NCBI GenBank assembly: GCA_023412475.1
Contig: JAEYNR010000034.1
Location: 11,445-75,444, forward strand
DNA length: 64,000 nucleotides
Direction of reading: 5' to 3'
Source of the DNA: Fibrobacterota bacterium
GTDB taxonomy: Bacteria > Fibrobacterota > Chitinivibrionia > Chitinivibrionales > Chitinispirillaceae
Positions 34,773 through 44,900 of this stretch are shown piece by piece. Under the pieces are notes generated by a model. The model saw only the letters and a list, made by a program, of their open reading frames with translations, was not told where the DNA came from and searched no databases. Each line of letters opens with the position of its first letter. Position 1 is the stretch's first letter. The position numbers were made by a program, and so were the translations under genes.

Positions 34773-35891
34773 TTGAAAATTGTATTCATGAACTCAATTC
34801 AGAGTGATATCTGGCGTGGTGGCGAGAAATGGATGGTAAATGCTGCTAGTGGTCTGGCTGGCAAAGGGCATCAGGTTACTTGTATCGGAAGAAGTGATGC
34901 GGTCTGGCTTCAAAAGGCAGCCAGTCGTGGCTTAGAAGTACTCCACCTTCCTATTCATGCTGATTTTGATCCCTTTATCATTGGCAGGCTTTATCAAAAG
35001 TTTAAAAAAGAGCAGATTGACCTTCTGTGCTGCAACTTTGAGAAAGATGTACGGCTTGGGGGAATTGCGGCCAGGTTGTCTGGAGTACCCTGTATTTTTG
35101 TGAGAAAAGGCCTCTCTCTTATTTACCAAAAGCTTCGATATAAACTGGCTTACAAATACATCGTTGACAGAATTATCACTCCGGCACACTTCATAAAAAA
35201 GAACTTTAAGGAGTTCTCCTGGATTGACCAAGATAACATTCATGTGATTCATAATGGTGTGGAAATCCCGGATACCAGTGCTTTTTCAAAAGAGAAGCTA
35301 AAGGGGGTTGCCGGGGTTCCTGTTGAAAGTAAGATGATTCTGGGGGCAGGAAGTTTACATCCTCAGAAGGGATTTCAGTATCTGATTGAGGCCCTTAAAA
35401 TACTGCATCAATCGGGAAATAAGGTTCATCTGGTTATTACAGGTGGAGGCGATCCGAAACCTTATCAGGATATTTCAGAGTCCTTTGGGCTTGGCGGGTA
35501 TGTTCATTTCACCGGGCATCGTGATGATGTCAGGGAACTGATGTATGGAGCAGATGTTTTTGTTCTTAGTTCAGTCGATGAGGGTCTGCCAAATGTGGTT
35601 CTGGAGGCGATGAGTGTTGGAACTGCGGTGGTAGCAGCTTTGGCTGGTGGAACTGATGAGATAATTAGCGATGGAGTTAATGGTTTTACTGTTCCAATAA
35701 AGGATAGCTTAAAAATCGCGGAGAAAGCCAGGGTATTGCTGGAAAATGAGAATCTGCGAAAGCAGTTTGGAGCTGAAGGTTTAAAACGTATACACAATGA
35801 TTTTACTATGGAAGTAATGATTGATTCTCTGAATGAGTTGTTTGTAAGGAGTGTACAAAAAAATATGGAAAGCAAACAGAAGTTCTTGTAA
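34773..35891 (+). CDS. Glycosyltransferase family 4
   Basis: This 372-residue GT-B enzyme opens MKIVFMNSIQSDIWRGGEKWMVNAA, with the Gly-rich acceptor loop. The C-terminal donor domain shows ILGAGSLHPQKGFQYLIEA, VHFTGHRDDVRELMYGADVFVLSSVDEGLPNVVLEAMSVGTAVVA and the EX7E-type acidic pair. Members transfer sugars from nucleotide donors to lipid or polysaccharide acceptors. The start is TTG at 34773, since the first ATG would remove the first beta strand. It precedes the GT9 gene. Confidence 0.9.
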   Translation: MKIVFMNSIQSDIWRGGEKWMVNAASGLAGKGHQVTCIGRSDAVWLQKAASRGLEVLHLPIHADFDPFIIGRLYQKFKKEQIDLLCCNFEKDVRLGGIAARLSGVPCIFVRKGLSLIYQKLRYKLAYKYIVDRIITPAHFIKKNFKEFSWIDQDNIHVIHNGVEIPDTSAFSKEKLKGVAGVPVESKMILGAGSLHPQKGFQYLIEALKILHQSGNKVHLVITGGGDPKPYQDISESFGLGGYVHFTGHRDDVRELMYGADVFVLSSVDEGLPNVVLEAMSVGTAVVAALAGGTDEIISDGVNGFTVPIKDSLKIAEKARVLLENENLRKQFGAEGLKRIHNDFTMEVMIDSLNELFVRSVQKNMESKQKFL

Positions 35892-35937
35892 ATCAGAGAA
35901 AGAGTTCTAAACAATGTTAGTTTAAGTGATCTAAAAA

Positions 35938-37032
35938 ATGAAACAGCAGACAGAGAAACTCATTAGAAGTAAAATACCCGGCCTGTTTATAACTCTTTTT
36001 TTCCGCAGGCGTACTGCACGTGATTACAGTGGTCCTCCGGGGCATGTCGTTTTTCTGCGACCAGGAAAACTTGGTGATATGCTTGTGACCACACCTTTAT
36101 TGCGCGCATTAAAAACTGAGTTACCTCAGATAACCATCACTGTTATCTGCAGTCCATACAACCATATAATGATCAAAAATACTCGTGATGTGGACAATGT
36201 TAAGGTTGTCAACTTTCATTCAATATTTTCCTTATCAGCTTTACTCAAATGGATTCGCACAAACCGGGTGGATTTGGTAGTTGATCTTACTCCGGGTATT
36301 TCCAGAACATCCACAGTGCTGTCTTGTTTGTTGAGTAAGACAGGGATAAGGACCGCCGGGATGAACAAGGGGGAATTTTCCAGATTCTTTGATCTCAATA
36401 TAGAACCTCAGGGAATGCACATTATAGATCGTAAAAGGGTGCTACTGGAAACTGTATTGCAATACCAGTTTAAAACTAACGACTTCTATCCTTTGATCCA
36501 CTCTACAGAAAAGCAGGTTGTTGCAGCAACCGATTTTATAAGAGGAGTCGGTAAAGATAAGTTCATTATAGGGATCAACTTATCTGCGGGTAGAACAGAA
36601 CGTCAGTGGGCCTATGATAATTATCTAAAACTTTCACTTATGATCAGGGAGCATTTCGGTGAATCGGTGAAGACCATTCTTTTTTCACATGGAAAACAGA
36701 GACAATGGGCAGAGAAGATTGGCAGGCAAACCGATTTCTATATTGCTCCTGCAACAGATATATTAACCACGGCTGAGATTCTCAGATTCTGTGGATTGCT
36801 GTTTACCCCCGATACTGCATTCCTTCATCTGGCATCAGCATTGAAAATTCCGGTAGTTGCCCTTTATCATACTGCTGGTGAAAACCTGATAAGATGGAGA
36901 GCGTATGGTGTAGAAGCAAGGGAGCTTGTTGCCCCTAAGTCAAAAGATGTAAACGAGATTTCCGCACAGGAAGCTTTTTATGCAATTAATGGATTATTAG
37001 AAACAGGTAAAGAGGATACCGAGATCAGATGA
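35938..37032 (+). CDS. Glycosyltransferase family 9 (heptosyltransferase type)
   Basis: This 364-residue protein carries the GT9 hallmarks: VVFLRPGKLGDMLVTTPLLRALKTELP near the N-terminus and FTPDTAFLHLASALKIPVVALYHTAG in the donor domain. GT9 members add heptose or other core sugars to lipopolysaccharide. Combined with the upstream GT4 and the downstream barrel protein it suggests a small surface-glycan locus (inference). The exact sugar is not clear. Confidence 0.9.
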   Translation: MKQQTEKLIRSKIPGLFITLFFRRRTARDYSGPPGHVVFLRPGKLGDMLVTTPLLRALKTELPQITITVICSPYNHIMIKNTRDVDNVKVVNFHSIFSLSALLKWIRTNRVDLVVDLTPGISRTSTVLSCLLSKTGIRTAGMNKGEFSRFFDLNIEPQGMHIIDRKRVLLETVLQYQFKTNDFYPLIHSTEKQVVAATDFIRGVGKDKFIIGINLSAGRTERQWAYDNYLKLSLMIREHFGESVKTILFSHGKQRQWAEKIGRQTDFYIAPATDILTTAEILRFCGLLFTPDTAFLHLASALKIPVVALYHTAGENLIRWRAYGVEARELVAPKSKDVNEISAQEAFYAINGLLETGKEDTEIR

Positions 37033-37068
37033 ATATTATTTCCCGAAGGGGACATACCGGATAAACAA

Positions 37069-37758
37069 ATGAAAAAAAAATCGCTTATCAGAATCATACA
37101 GTCGCTGGTTTTAATATTTCTGTTATCGGCAAAGATCTCAGCATCTCAGGTAATTGACAGAATGTTCTTTGCTGGGGTCAGCATTTCATATCATGACAGA
37201 CTTGGCCATCTTACTTTTTCTGATGGTAGTGAGCAGGATATAGGCCGCTCTGAAATTCCATCTGTGGGGCTTGTCGCAGGTAAGAGGTTCGCCCTGCCCT
37301 GGAAAATAAGACTGCATGTCCCTTTAAATCTGGATTACGGTTCTGTAAGAGAAGAACCGGATGAATCTTTTGATGGGGTGACTAAGAGCAGCCTGTTTCA
37401 CTTAGGTTTGATACCGGTACTGCAGTTACCTCTGAGACTGAGTTCAGAATCTGCCTTGTATTTGTCACTTGGAAGCGGTTTCCATTTAGTTCGATTTACC
37501 GAGAATACAGGTGATGACTTCATGAATACAGCAAACTGCTCTTCTGTCAGCTTTACAGGGGGGGCGGGGTTTGAGACTATGACATCAAAAAGCCGGGCGA
37601 TTTCTGTTCAATACTCTCTGCGTTATGGAAAACCGGTTTATTATAAATTCATGAAGGATCTTTTCCCTCACAAGGGGCTCGATTATAAGGAAACGATCTT
37701 TACCCACAGTATTCAGTTTATGGTATTGGTATACAAGGGCTTCCGGCCCTTGAGATGA
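37069..37758 (+). CDS. Outer membrane beta-barrel-like protein, unknown function
   Basis: This 229-residue protein has a signal peptide (about 1-27, ending AKISASQV) and then alternating strands: MFFAGVSISYHDRLGHLTF, LHVPLNLDYGSV, SALYLSLGSGFHLVRF, ISVQYSLRYGKPVYY and a last strand IFTHSIQFMVLVYKGFRPL. The pattern fits a small eight- to ten-strand barrel. I recognise no specific family. It follows the GT9 gene by 36 bases. Confidence 0.65.
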   Translation: MKKKSLIRIIQSLVLIFLLSAKISASQVIDRMFFAGVSISYHDRLGHLTFSDGSEQDIGRSEIPSVGLVAGKRFALPWKIRLHVPLNLDYGSVREEPDESFDGVTKSSLFHLGLIPVLQLPLRLSSESALYLSLGSGFHLVRFTENTGDDFMNTANCSSVSFTGGAGFETMTSKSRAISVQYSLRYGKPVYYKFMKDLFPHKGLDYKETIFTHSIQFMVLVYKGFRPLR

Positions 37759-37779
37759 TTTTCGGGTGTATTGGTATTA

Positions 37780-38493
37780 TCATACGCACAGAAGCTGAGC
37801 GCAGAGTACGATTGACGCAAGTTCGGTACGCAGTCGGGTGGGAGCTATTTTCACCATGGTTGAACCCTCTGTTTTTAAAAGTGAGATCTCCTTTTCGCTG
37901 TAACCGCCGGGTGGACCGATAAAGCAGGACACAGGAAAATTAACTGTGTTAATTATTGTGCTAAAGCTTTCACCTTCAGGATCGGCTGTGATTTTTTTGC
38001 CTGAACAGTTTTCCAGTGCATTTTCAAGGGTTATGGGGTTGTCCAGTTCAGGAATAAAGGGATAGAGTGATTGTTTCATTGCCGAGATCATCTTGTTTTG
38101 CAGTCTCTGGCAATGTTTTGGCCAAAATTTATTCCACCACTGGTCCTGAGAGCAGGTGCAGATAACTGGTGTAATCCGCTCGACCCCCATTGCAGCACAT
38201 GCTGTTGCAACCGTTTCCAGAGCATCACGATCAGGGATACCGACATTCAGGTGAATTTTGGTATTTATTCTTTGCGAAGTTTTTCTGTGTACAATATTTC
38301 CGTAAGCCTGACTATCATGCACCTCATTAAGAGTACAGGTAAAAATCTGCCCGCAGCCATCAGTAACGTTGAACATTTGGTTTTGCTTTAGCCGCAGAAC
38401 TCTGATAGCATGAGTGGTTTCTGCCCGGTCAAGTATTATGGAATTTTCTGTGATTTGACAGGAATAAAAAAGGAAATGGGTATAGTCTCTCAT
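37780..38493 (-). CDS. rsmE: 16S rRNA (uracil-1498 N3) methyltransferase RsmE
   Basis: RsmE methylates a uridine in the 30S decoding region. The 237-residue SPOUT-class enzyme has the N-terminal PUA-like part (AETTHAIRVLRLKQNQMF) and the knot motifs: CFIGPPGGYSEKEISLL and LRTELASIVLCAQLL (the LRTETA motif). It starts within the stop of the lytic transglycosylase gene (ATGA overlap). It is last of four overlapping minus-strand genes. Confidence 0.92.
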   Translation of the reverse strand: MRDYTHFLFYSCQITENSIILDRAETTHAIRVLRLKQNQMFNVTDGCGQIFTCTLNEVHDSQAYGNIVHRKTSQRINTKIHLNVGIPDRDALETVATACAAMGVERITPVICTCSQDQWWNKFWPKHCQRLQNKMISAMKQSLYPFIPELDNPITLENALENCSGKKITADPEGESFSTIINTVNFPVSCFIGPPGGYSEKEISLLKTEGSTMVKIAPTRLRTELASIVLCAQLLCV

Positions 38494-39263
38494 GGCTTTT
38501 TCTGTGTTACTGCTGAAAGGTCTTCGGTCTCAGAGCTGCGATCCGCAATGCTCTTCAATTTATAATAAGAGTTAAGGACTTTTCTGTAATAGTTAATGGA
38601 AAGTGGTTCATTTTTAGATAGAGTCATTTTAATAGTATGGGGACCTTGGTTGTAGGCCAGCAGGCCCAGTTTGAAACTTTGAAAGCGGTTAATAAGATGG
38701 GTAAGGTAAGCTACTCCTACAGCGATATTGATTTCCGGATTTAGAAGATCATTCTCGGATTTAAGTTCAATATTGAGCAACTTTGCCATGTCCTGTGCAG
38801 TCTCGAATTTTACCTGCATTAATCCCATAGCACCGCTAAGATTACCGCTTCTGTATCTGCCTAATGCATTAGGGTCAAAGACGCTTTCCACGTGTATTAC
38901 TGCAAGAAGCAGGACTGGATCGTAGCCGAATTGTTTGCTGCTGGAATAGACCAGATCTGATAGTTGCATAATCGTATTTGGCTTGGTTTTTCTTCCTGCG
39001 AAAGAATTAAGCAATTGGGTAATTCTGGACTTCTCGCGGGTCTCCTTTAGGGTGTACTCGAACAGGAGGTTATCTTTTTTTAGTTCTGCGATGTTATTGG
39101 TGAATTTATGCCTGCGGTGTTCATTGTTTAGAATCACAAGGCTCAGTGTGGTGAAAAAGACTAGAAGCAGTGCGATAAATACTATGCTGAGAAGTTCAGA
39201 AATCCAAATTTTGCTGCCATGGAGCAGAATTCCTATTCGTTTAAATTTATTGGTTTTAATCAT
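38490..39263 (-). CDS. Membrane-anchored lytic transglycosylase (SLT domain)
   Basis: This 257-residue protein has one membrane helix (about 22-46), a coiled-coil stretch (50-85) and an SLT catalytic domain (about 105-235). The active site is AVIHVESVFDPNAL, with catalytic Glu126; SGAMGLMQVKFETAQ, GVAYLTHLI and LGLLAYNQGPHTI are standard. It cleaves peptidoglycan glycan strands to 1,6-anhydro products on the outer face of the inner membrane. It overlaps the STAS gene upstream and rsmE downstream by 4 bases each. Confidence 0.9.
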   Translation of the reverse strand: MIKTNKFKRIGILLHGSKIWISELLSIVFIALLLVFFTTLSLVILNNEHRRHKFTNNIAELKKDNLLFEYTLKETREKSRITQLLNSFAGRKTKPNTIMQLSDLVYSSSKQFGYDPVLLLAVIHVESVFDPNALGRYRSGNLSGAMGLMQVKFETAQDMAKLLNIELKSENDLLNPEINIAVGVAYLTHLINRFQSFKLGLLAYNQGPHTIKMTLSKNEPLSINYYRKVLNSYYKLKSIADRSSETEDLSAVTQKKP

Positions 39264-39886
39264 GGCTTTTGTTGAATAGTATCTTTGAGGATTCCCAACT
39301 GTTCCAGCGGACGTAGTCTTTCCTGCATTCTGTTAATTTCAATAATCGCGTGTTGCTTGTATGTAGTAAGTTCGTAGAGTACTTGTTGTTGTTCTTTGAG
39401 GTGACTGTTCTGAAGTCGTATAATAAAAAGTAATGTTGCAAACCATCCGCTTAAGACTATTAGCACAAAGATGGCTACTGGACGAGAGAGTCTCACCCCG
39501 GTTTTGCGGGAAAGAAAAACACCTCTGCGTCTTAGTGTTGCTATAAGTCCTGCTGGTGCGGCTGTGGAGTCATCCGGATAAACAGGAATAAGATTGAAGA
39601 AAGGGGCGAAGGCTCTGGTGAGAGTTTCGTTTTTAAATATAAGGCCCAGCTCGCCTCCCTTTGCTTTTACAGAATTGAGTATTTGAAGGAACATCTGTAC
39701 AACTGACTCATCTATATAGGTGACATTTTCCATATTCACCATAAAGCGCCGGTTGCCATCGTGGAGAAGAACCGAGAATTTTTCCCTCATCTGAGGGATG
39801 AGCTCTTTTGGAAATGCTCCTGACAAAAACAAAAACACTGTATCGTTTCGTCCTTCAATTATTATATCCAGTGTTTCAAAGTGCAT
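39260..39886 (-). CDS. STAS-domain protein with membrane helix and coiled coil
   Basis: This 208-residue protein is an unusual combination. Residues 1-105 form a STAS (anti-sigma antagonist) domain, with MVNMENVTYIDESVVQMFLQIL; Ser61 is where SpoIIAA-type proteins are phosphorylated. A basic linker (118-134), a membrane helix (136-156) and a C-terminal coiled coil (NSHLKEQQQVLYELTTYKQ) follow. Membrane topology puts STAS inside and the coil outside. It is translationally coupled to the transglycosylase, so it may regulate or localise that enzyme (inference). Confidence 0.75.
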   Translation of the reverse strand: MHFETLDIIIEGRNDTVFLFLSGAFPKELIPQMREKFSVLLHDGNRRFMVNMENVTYIDESVVQMFLQILNSVKAKGGELGLIFKNETLTRAFAPFFNLIPVYPDDSTAAPAGLIATLRRRGVFLSRKTGVRLSRPVAIFVLIVLSGWFATLLFIIRLQNSHLKEQQQVLYELTTYKQHAIIEINRMQERLRPLEQLGILKDTIQQKP

Positions 39887-41795
39887 CTATGTCTTCGCCT
39901 TTTCTTCTGATTTTTCTGAAGATGATCCTGCCAATGTTTTTCCATTGAGAGGATGGTTCCATATCTACATTACAACAGAGAATGATGGCGAGTCCCTGAG
40001 ATGGTTCGCAGGAGTACTCCGGAGATGATGCAGGGATACACCAGATGTCAAAAGGCTTCTGAGTTTGAAAATAGAGCCGCAATCCTCCAACTCGATCTTC
40101 TATGACCCACTTTGTAGCTGATTTGAACTCAAAAAACTCAACTCCCGATTTTTCAAATATCTGAGAGCGGTGCTGGATTTTTACATCACCACTGCAAAGG
40201 CCTGGGAAGCTAAAGAAAAGCTGGGTGGCAAATTTAAAATGACAATCCATCAGCGAGAGATTAGAGAGTTGATAGACAAAACTAAAAACTGGAGAATCCT
40301 GTTCGAGCCCGTAAACTTTTTCTATGTTCAGTGGGCTGAAACGGTCAGCTCTTAGAATAGAGCCCTGATGCTCAAGAACGATTTTTACTCCGGAACTGGT
40401 TTTGCGGGCTTTGTACTCAAAATGACCATTTAGGAAATTGCCCAGCTCTTTTGCGGTTCCGTTAATCAGATCTGAACTTTTGCAGTCCTGAGGAAGAATG
40501 CGATCGATAAACCAGGTTCTCGATTTTCCGGCAACCAGGATGTTTGGTGGCTGATGCTGCTGGGGGGAGTAGGCTGCACAGAGATTGAGGTGGCGGTCAC
40601 GGAAATCAAAGGCAAAGATCTGGCCTCCGTTGGTGTTATCGATATAGGCTTTAAGAGATTTATTAGCAAGAATTATTGATTTGACACCATTTTTCAGAAA
40701 ATCAGTTATTCTGATTTGACCACCTATAGTATTATTTTTCAGATACAGGGTTCGCTCAATGTTAATGAGTTTAGCATAGGACCACAGCCGGTCGTTAGTG
40801 TTTTCGAACCCGTATTCTTTTCCCGGAAGAAGCCGATGGATATCCTGCACCATGCACAACTGACGGATCAGAGGGGCAACTGTTTTAAATTCTTTGGCTG
40901 CTTTTAGTTTGTTGCTGACATCTAGAAGCTTGCGCTGCAAGATGCCGATCTGATCGAATGAATAAAGGTAATTAAGAAAGTGCTGGTCGGTCCGTTTGTT
41001 GCCTTCAATAAGAAGACTGGAAGGAACATACTGTAATCCCAGAGCCGGGTTGGAGATGATATACTCGCTGAAGCGGACCGATTGGAAATTGAGAAGATAT
41101 TTGTCAATTTCACCGGCAGCAAAACGCAGCCATCGGAAAGGATCGTTGCTTGCACTCAGCGGTATCATATAGTGGATGGTTGTGAATTTTTCGTTTGCCT
41201 GTTCTCTTTTATCCTGAGAAAATATCTGATTTAGCCAGTCAATGAAATTGGCAGGGGCAGTCATGGGGTTAATGACATTGGTGGCTATCAGGGCCAGTGC
41301 TTTACCTGTATGCTCCGCCATCCAGTAACCGCAGCAATACCTGGTATCAATAGGGAAAAGTTCCTGATTGAGAATAGCGTAATTGAGCCCTGCATTAGAG
41401 AGCATATCAATCAGAAATGGTTCCCAGTTGGAACAGGGCGGGAAGAAGCCACAAGGGGTTTCGCCGGCTAGTTCAGAAAAAAGCTGCATACCATGCTTGA
41501 TATTATGAGTGGTCAAATCAGGAGGTGAAAGGCTGAGAAATGGTTCTGTATAGCCGGTTAAGACCCATTCCAGATTGCCTTTTTTAGATAATTCCCGCAA
41601 TTTTGATAATAAAAGAACATCTATGGATTCCAGAAAGTACCCGGGAAAAACCAGATTAAAGCGAAGGTGCGGAAACTCTGTTGCGATGGAAAGTAAATTG
41701 GTGGTGAATGAGTTTATTGCATCCTTAAGGGCCGTTTTTGGCATAAGCCGATTTTTACAGGGATGAAGTAATAAAGCTATTGCATGTCGTTTCAT
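39876..41795 (-). CDS. GH57-like protein, possibly without hydrolase activity
   Basis: This 639-residue protein resembles glycoside hydrolase family 57 (alpha-amylase/4-alpha-glucanotransferase). It begins KRHAIALLLHPCKNRL, has LEWVLTGYTEPFLSL and FFPPCSNWEPFLIDMLSNAGLNYAI in place of the usual WxPE-type region, and the later GGQIFAFDFRDRHLNLCAAYSP matches the beta-sandwich part of glucanotransferases. I could not find a convincing nucleophile/acid pair, so it may be a regulator or a divergent enzyme. The ATG at 41795 is preferred over the TTG three codons earlier. It overlaps the STAS gene by 11 bases. Confidence 0.65.
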   Translation of the reverse strand: MKRHAIALLLHPCKNRLMPKTALKDAINSFTTNLLSIATEFPHLRFNLVFPGYFLESIDVLLLSKLRELSKKGNLEWVLTGYTEPFLSLSPPDLTTHNIKHGMQLFSELAGETPCGFFPPCSNWEPFLIDMLSNAGLNYAILNQELFPIDTRYCCGYWMAEHTGKALALIATNVINPMTAPANFIDWLNQIFSQDKREQANEKFTTIHYMIPLSASNDPFRWLRFAAGEIDKYLLNFQSVRFSEYIISNPALGLQYVPSSLLIEGNKRTDQHFLNYLYSFDQIGILQRKLLDVSNKLKAAKEFKTVAPLIRQLCMVQDIHRLLPGKEYGFENTNDRLWSYAKLINIERTLYLKNNTIGGQIRITDFLKNGVKSIILANKSLKAYIDNTNGGQIFAFDFRDRHLNLCAAYSPQQHQPPNILVAGKSRTWFIDRILPQDCKSSDLINGTAKELGNFLNGHFEYKARKTSSGVKIVLEHQGSILRADRFSPLNIEKVYGLEQDSPVFSFVYQLSNLSLMDCHFKFATQLFFSFPGLCSGDVKIQHRSQIFEKSGVEFFEFKSATKWVIEDRVGGLRLYFQTQKPFDIWCIPASSPEYSCEPSQGLAIILCCNVDMEPSSQWKNIGRIIFRKIRRKGEDIDAL

Positions 41796-41996
41796 ATCAT
41801 TCAAATTATAATTCTTCCATCAACGTTTCAATGGTAGAATTAATTTTTGGTTATTATTTGCATACAGGCGCTTGCTGCAGCAAATCCGTTTATTTATATT
41901 AGACGATTGCTTTCGTTGAAATTCAGTTAGATTCTTATATATCGCAATTTAATTCCCTCAAATACAATATCACTACAAGAGCATCGGAGGATAGAA

Positions 41997-44900
41997 ATGC
42001 CCAAATACGTTTATTCATTTGGTGGTGGAAAAGCCGACGGAAACGAGTCGATGAGAAACCTTCTGGGTGGCAAAGGAGCCAATCTTGCCGAAATGGCAGG
42101 CCATCCTGATCTAAGACTGCCTGTTCCTCCAGGTTTTACAATAACCACAGATGTATGCAACTATTATTTCCAGAACAATCGCGAATATCCCAGGGAACTT
42201 AAGGCGCAGGTACAGACTGCACTTTCTAAAGTCGAGAAGCTTATGGGATGTAAGTTTGGTGACACCAGGAAGCCGCTTCTGGTATCGGTGCGTTCGGGTG
42301 CGCGCAAGTCTATGCCTGGCATGATGGATACTGTGCTCAATATTGGTCTTAATGATCAGACCATTGAAGGACTCATCGAAAGAACTCAGAATCCCAGATT
42401 TGCCTATGATGCTTACAGACGGCTAATCATGATGTATGCCGATGTGGTGATGGAGAAAGCGGAGGGGTTGGAGCCCCGTGGTGGAAAAGGCATACGAAAG
42501 ATTCTGGATGAACGTATGGAGCAGCTTAAAAGAGAAAAAGGTTTTCTAAATGATACTGAACTGACAGCCGATGATCTTAAATCACTTGTTCAGGAGTTTA
42601 AAGAGAAGGTGCTAGAAATTCTGGGCAACCCGTTTCCGGAAGATCCTCTGGATCAGTTATGGGGAGCCATTGGCGCTGTTTTTATGAGCTGGAATGGTAA
42701 GAGGGCTGTGGAATATCGGCGTATTGAAAAAATCCCAGGTGAATGGGGAACTGCCGTAAACGTTCAGAGCATGGTTTTTGGAAACATGGGAGAGAATTCC
42801 GCTACTGGAGTGGCTTTTACCCGCAATCCAGGCACAGGAGAAAATCAGTTTTATGGCGAGTATTTGATTAATGCTCAGGGAGAAGATGTGGTTGCCGGGA
42901 TACGCACTCCCGCACCTATCAATGAATACTCCCGTCATGAGCATGGAGAACAGATGGATACTCTTGAGCAAGTAATGCCCCAAGCTTACAAGCAACTCTT
43001 TGGAATTCAGAGGCGACTGGAAAAGCATTATCGTGACATGCAGGATATTGAATTTACTATTGAAAATGGAACTCTTTACATGCTTCAGTGCAGGGTAGGC
43101 AAACGAAATGGAGTTGCTGCCGTACGCATGGCCACAGAAATGGTAAAAGAAAGATTGATCAATTCTGAAACTGCAATTATGAGAGTTGCACCAACCCAGC
43201 TTATAGAACTTCTTCTGCCAATGTTAGATCCTGAAGCCGAACTTGTTGTTGCACCTATCGCCAAAGGTCTGCCGGCTGGTCCTGGTGGAGCGATAGGAAA
43301 AGCAGTTTTTAATTGCGAAAAAGCGGTCGAATGGGCATCCAGAGGGGAGAAGGTTATTCTGGTTCGGGAAGAGACTTCGCCGGAGGATGTTGATGGAATG
43401 CATAAAGCTCAAGCAATTCTTACCTCCAAAGGTGGTATGACTTCTCATGCTGCGCTGGTGGCCAGGGGCTGGGGAAAGTGCTGTATTGTTGGATGCTCTG
43501 ATGTCATTGTCAATGGTGACTCTTTCACTACTAAATCCGGTGTGGTTATTAGAGAAGGTGACTGGATCTCACTGAATGGTACAGGAGGAAAGGTTTATCA
43601 GGGAGAGTTACCGCTGGTTGATATAGATCTGGAAAATAACGAGTACTACAGTACGCTTATGAAATTATGTGACAGGTCCAGAACTCTTAAAATCAGAACC
43701 AATGCTGATAATCCTGCCGATGTCAGGCGCGCTGTAAACTTCGGTGCTGAAGGGATTGGGTTATTTCGCACAGAGCACATGTTTTACGGAGAGGGCAGTG
43801 ATGAGCCCCTGTTTCTTCTTCGTAAAATGATCATGAGCAACGGAACTCAGGAGCGTCAGGAGGCTCTGGATCAGCTTGCTACGTTTGTAAAAAGAGATGT
43901 CAAGGCGACCATGGAAGAACTTGACGGACTTCCATTTACAATTCGATTACTTGATCCTCCTCTTCACGAATTTGTTCCTCATAGTGAGGATAAGCTCGCA
44001 GCAATAGCTGAAGAACTTGATATCGATATAGATCAGGTCAGGGAGAGGGGAGAGAGCCTCAGGGAGAATAACCCAATGCTGGGCCACCGGGGAGTTCGTC
44101 TGGGTGTTACCTATCCGGAAATATCATCCATGCAGATTCGTGCTGTTCTGGAAGCAGCGGGAGAATTGATAATGGAGGGCAAAAAGGCCTATCCTGAGAT
44201 CATGATTCCGGTAACCTGTACCGTAAGTGAACTTGATAATCAAAAAGAGCTGGTTGATAGCATCTATTCTCAGGTTTGCAAAGATCTGGGAATTAGAAAA
44301 ATCCCGTTCACTTTTGGTACTATGATTGAGATCCCGCGTGCAGCGATGACTGCAGAGAAAATGGCTGAAACTGCAGAGTTTTTCTCTTTTGGCACCAATG
44401 ATCTTACACAGATGTTCTTTGGATTCTCAAGAGATGACATCGGAAGTTTCCTTCCTTCATACCTCGATAAAAAGATTTTGCCATCCGATCCTTTTCAGAC
44501 ATTGGACCAGCAGGGGGTGGGAGAATTGATAAAAATCGGAATCGAACGGGGGCGCAGCACTCGCCCTGATCTGAAGGTAGGAATCTGCGGTGAGCATGGT
44601 GGTGATCCTGAATCGGTCAAATTCTGCCATCGTGCTCAAATGAACTATGTTTCCTGTTCGCCTTTTCGGGTTCCGATTGCACGGCTTGCTGCTGCACAGG
44701 CTGCAGTTGAACAGAAAATGGAGGAGGAGGCCGTACTTCAAAGAAAAGTGCCGGCAAAAAGAAGGGTTGTTAGTGCCCGGCCTTCGGCTCCAGTAAAGAA
44801 AAAAGTTGTTGTGAAAAAGGCTCCGGCTAAAAAGGCTACAGCTAAGAAAGCTCCGGCTAAAAAGGCTACAGCTAAAAAGGCTACAGCTAAGAAAAAAGTG

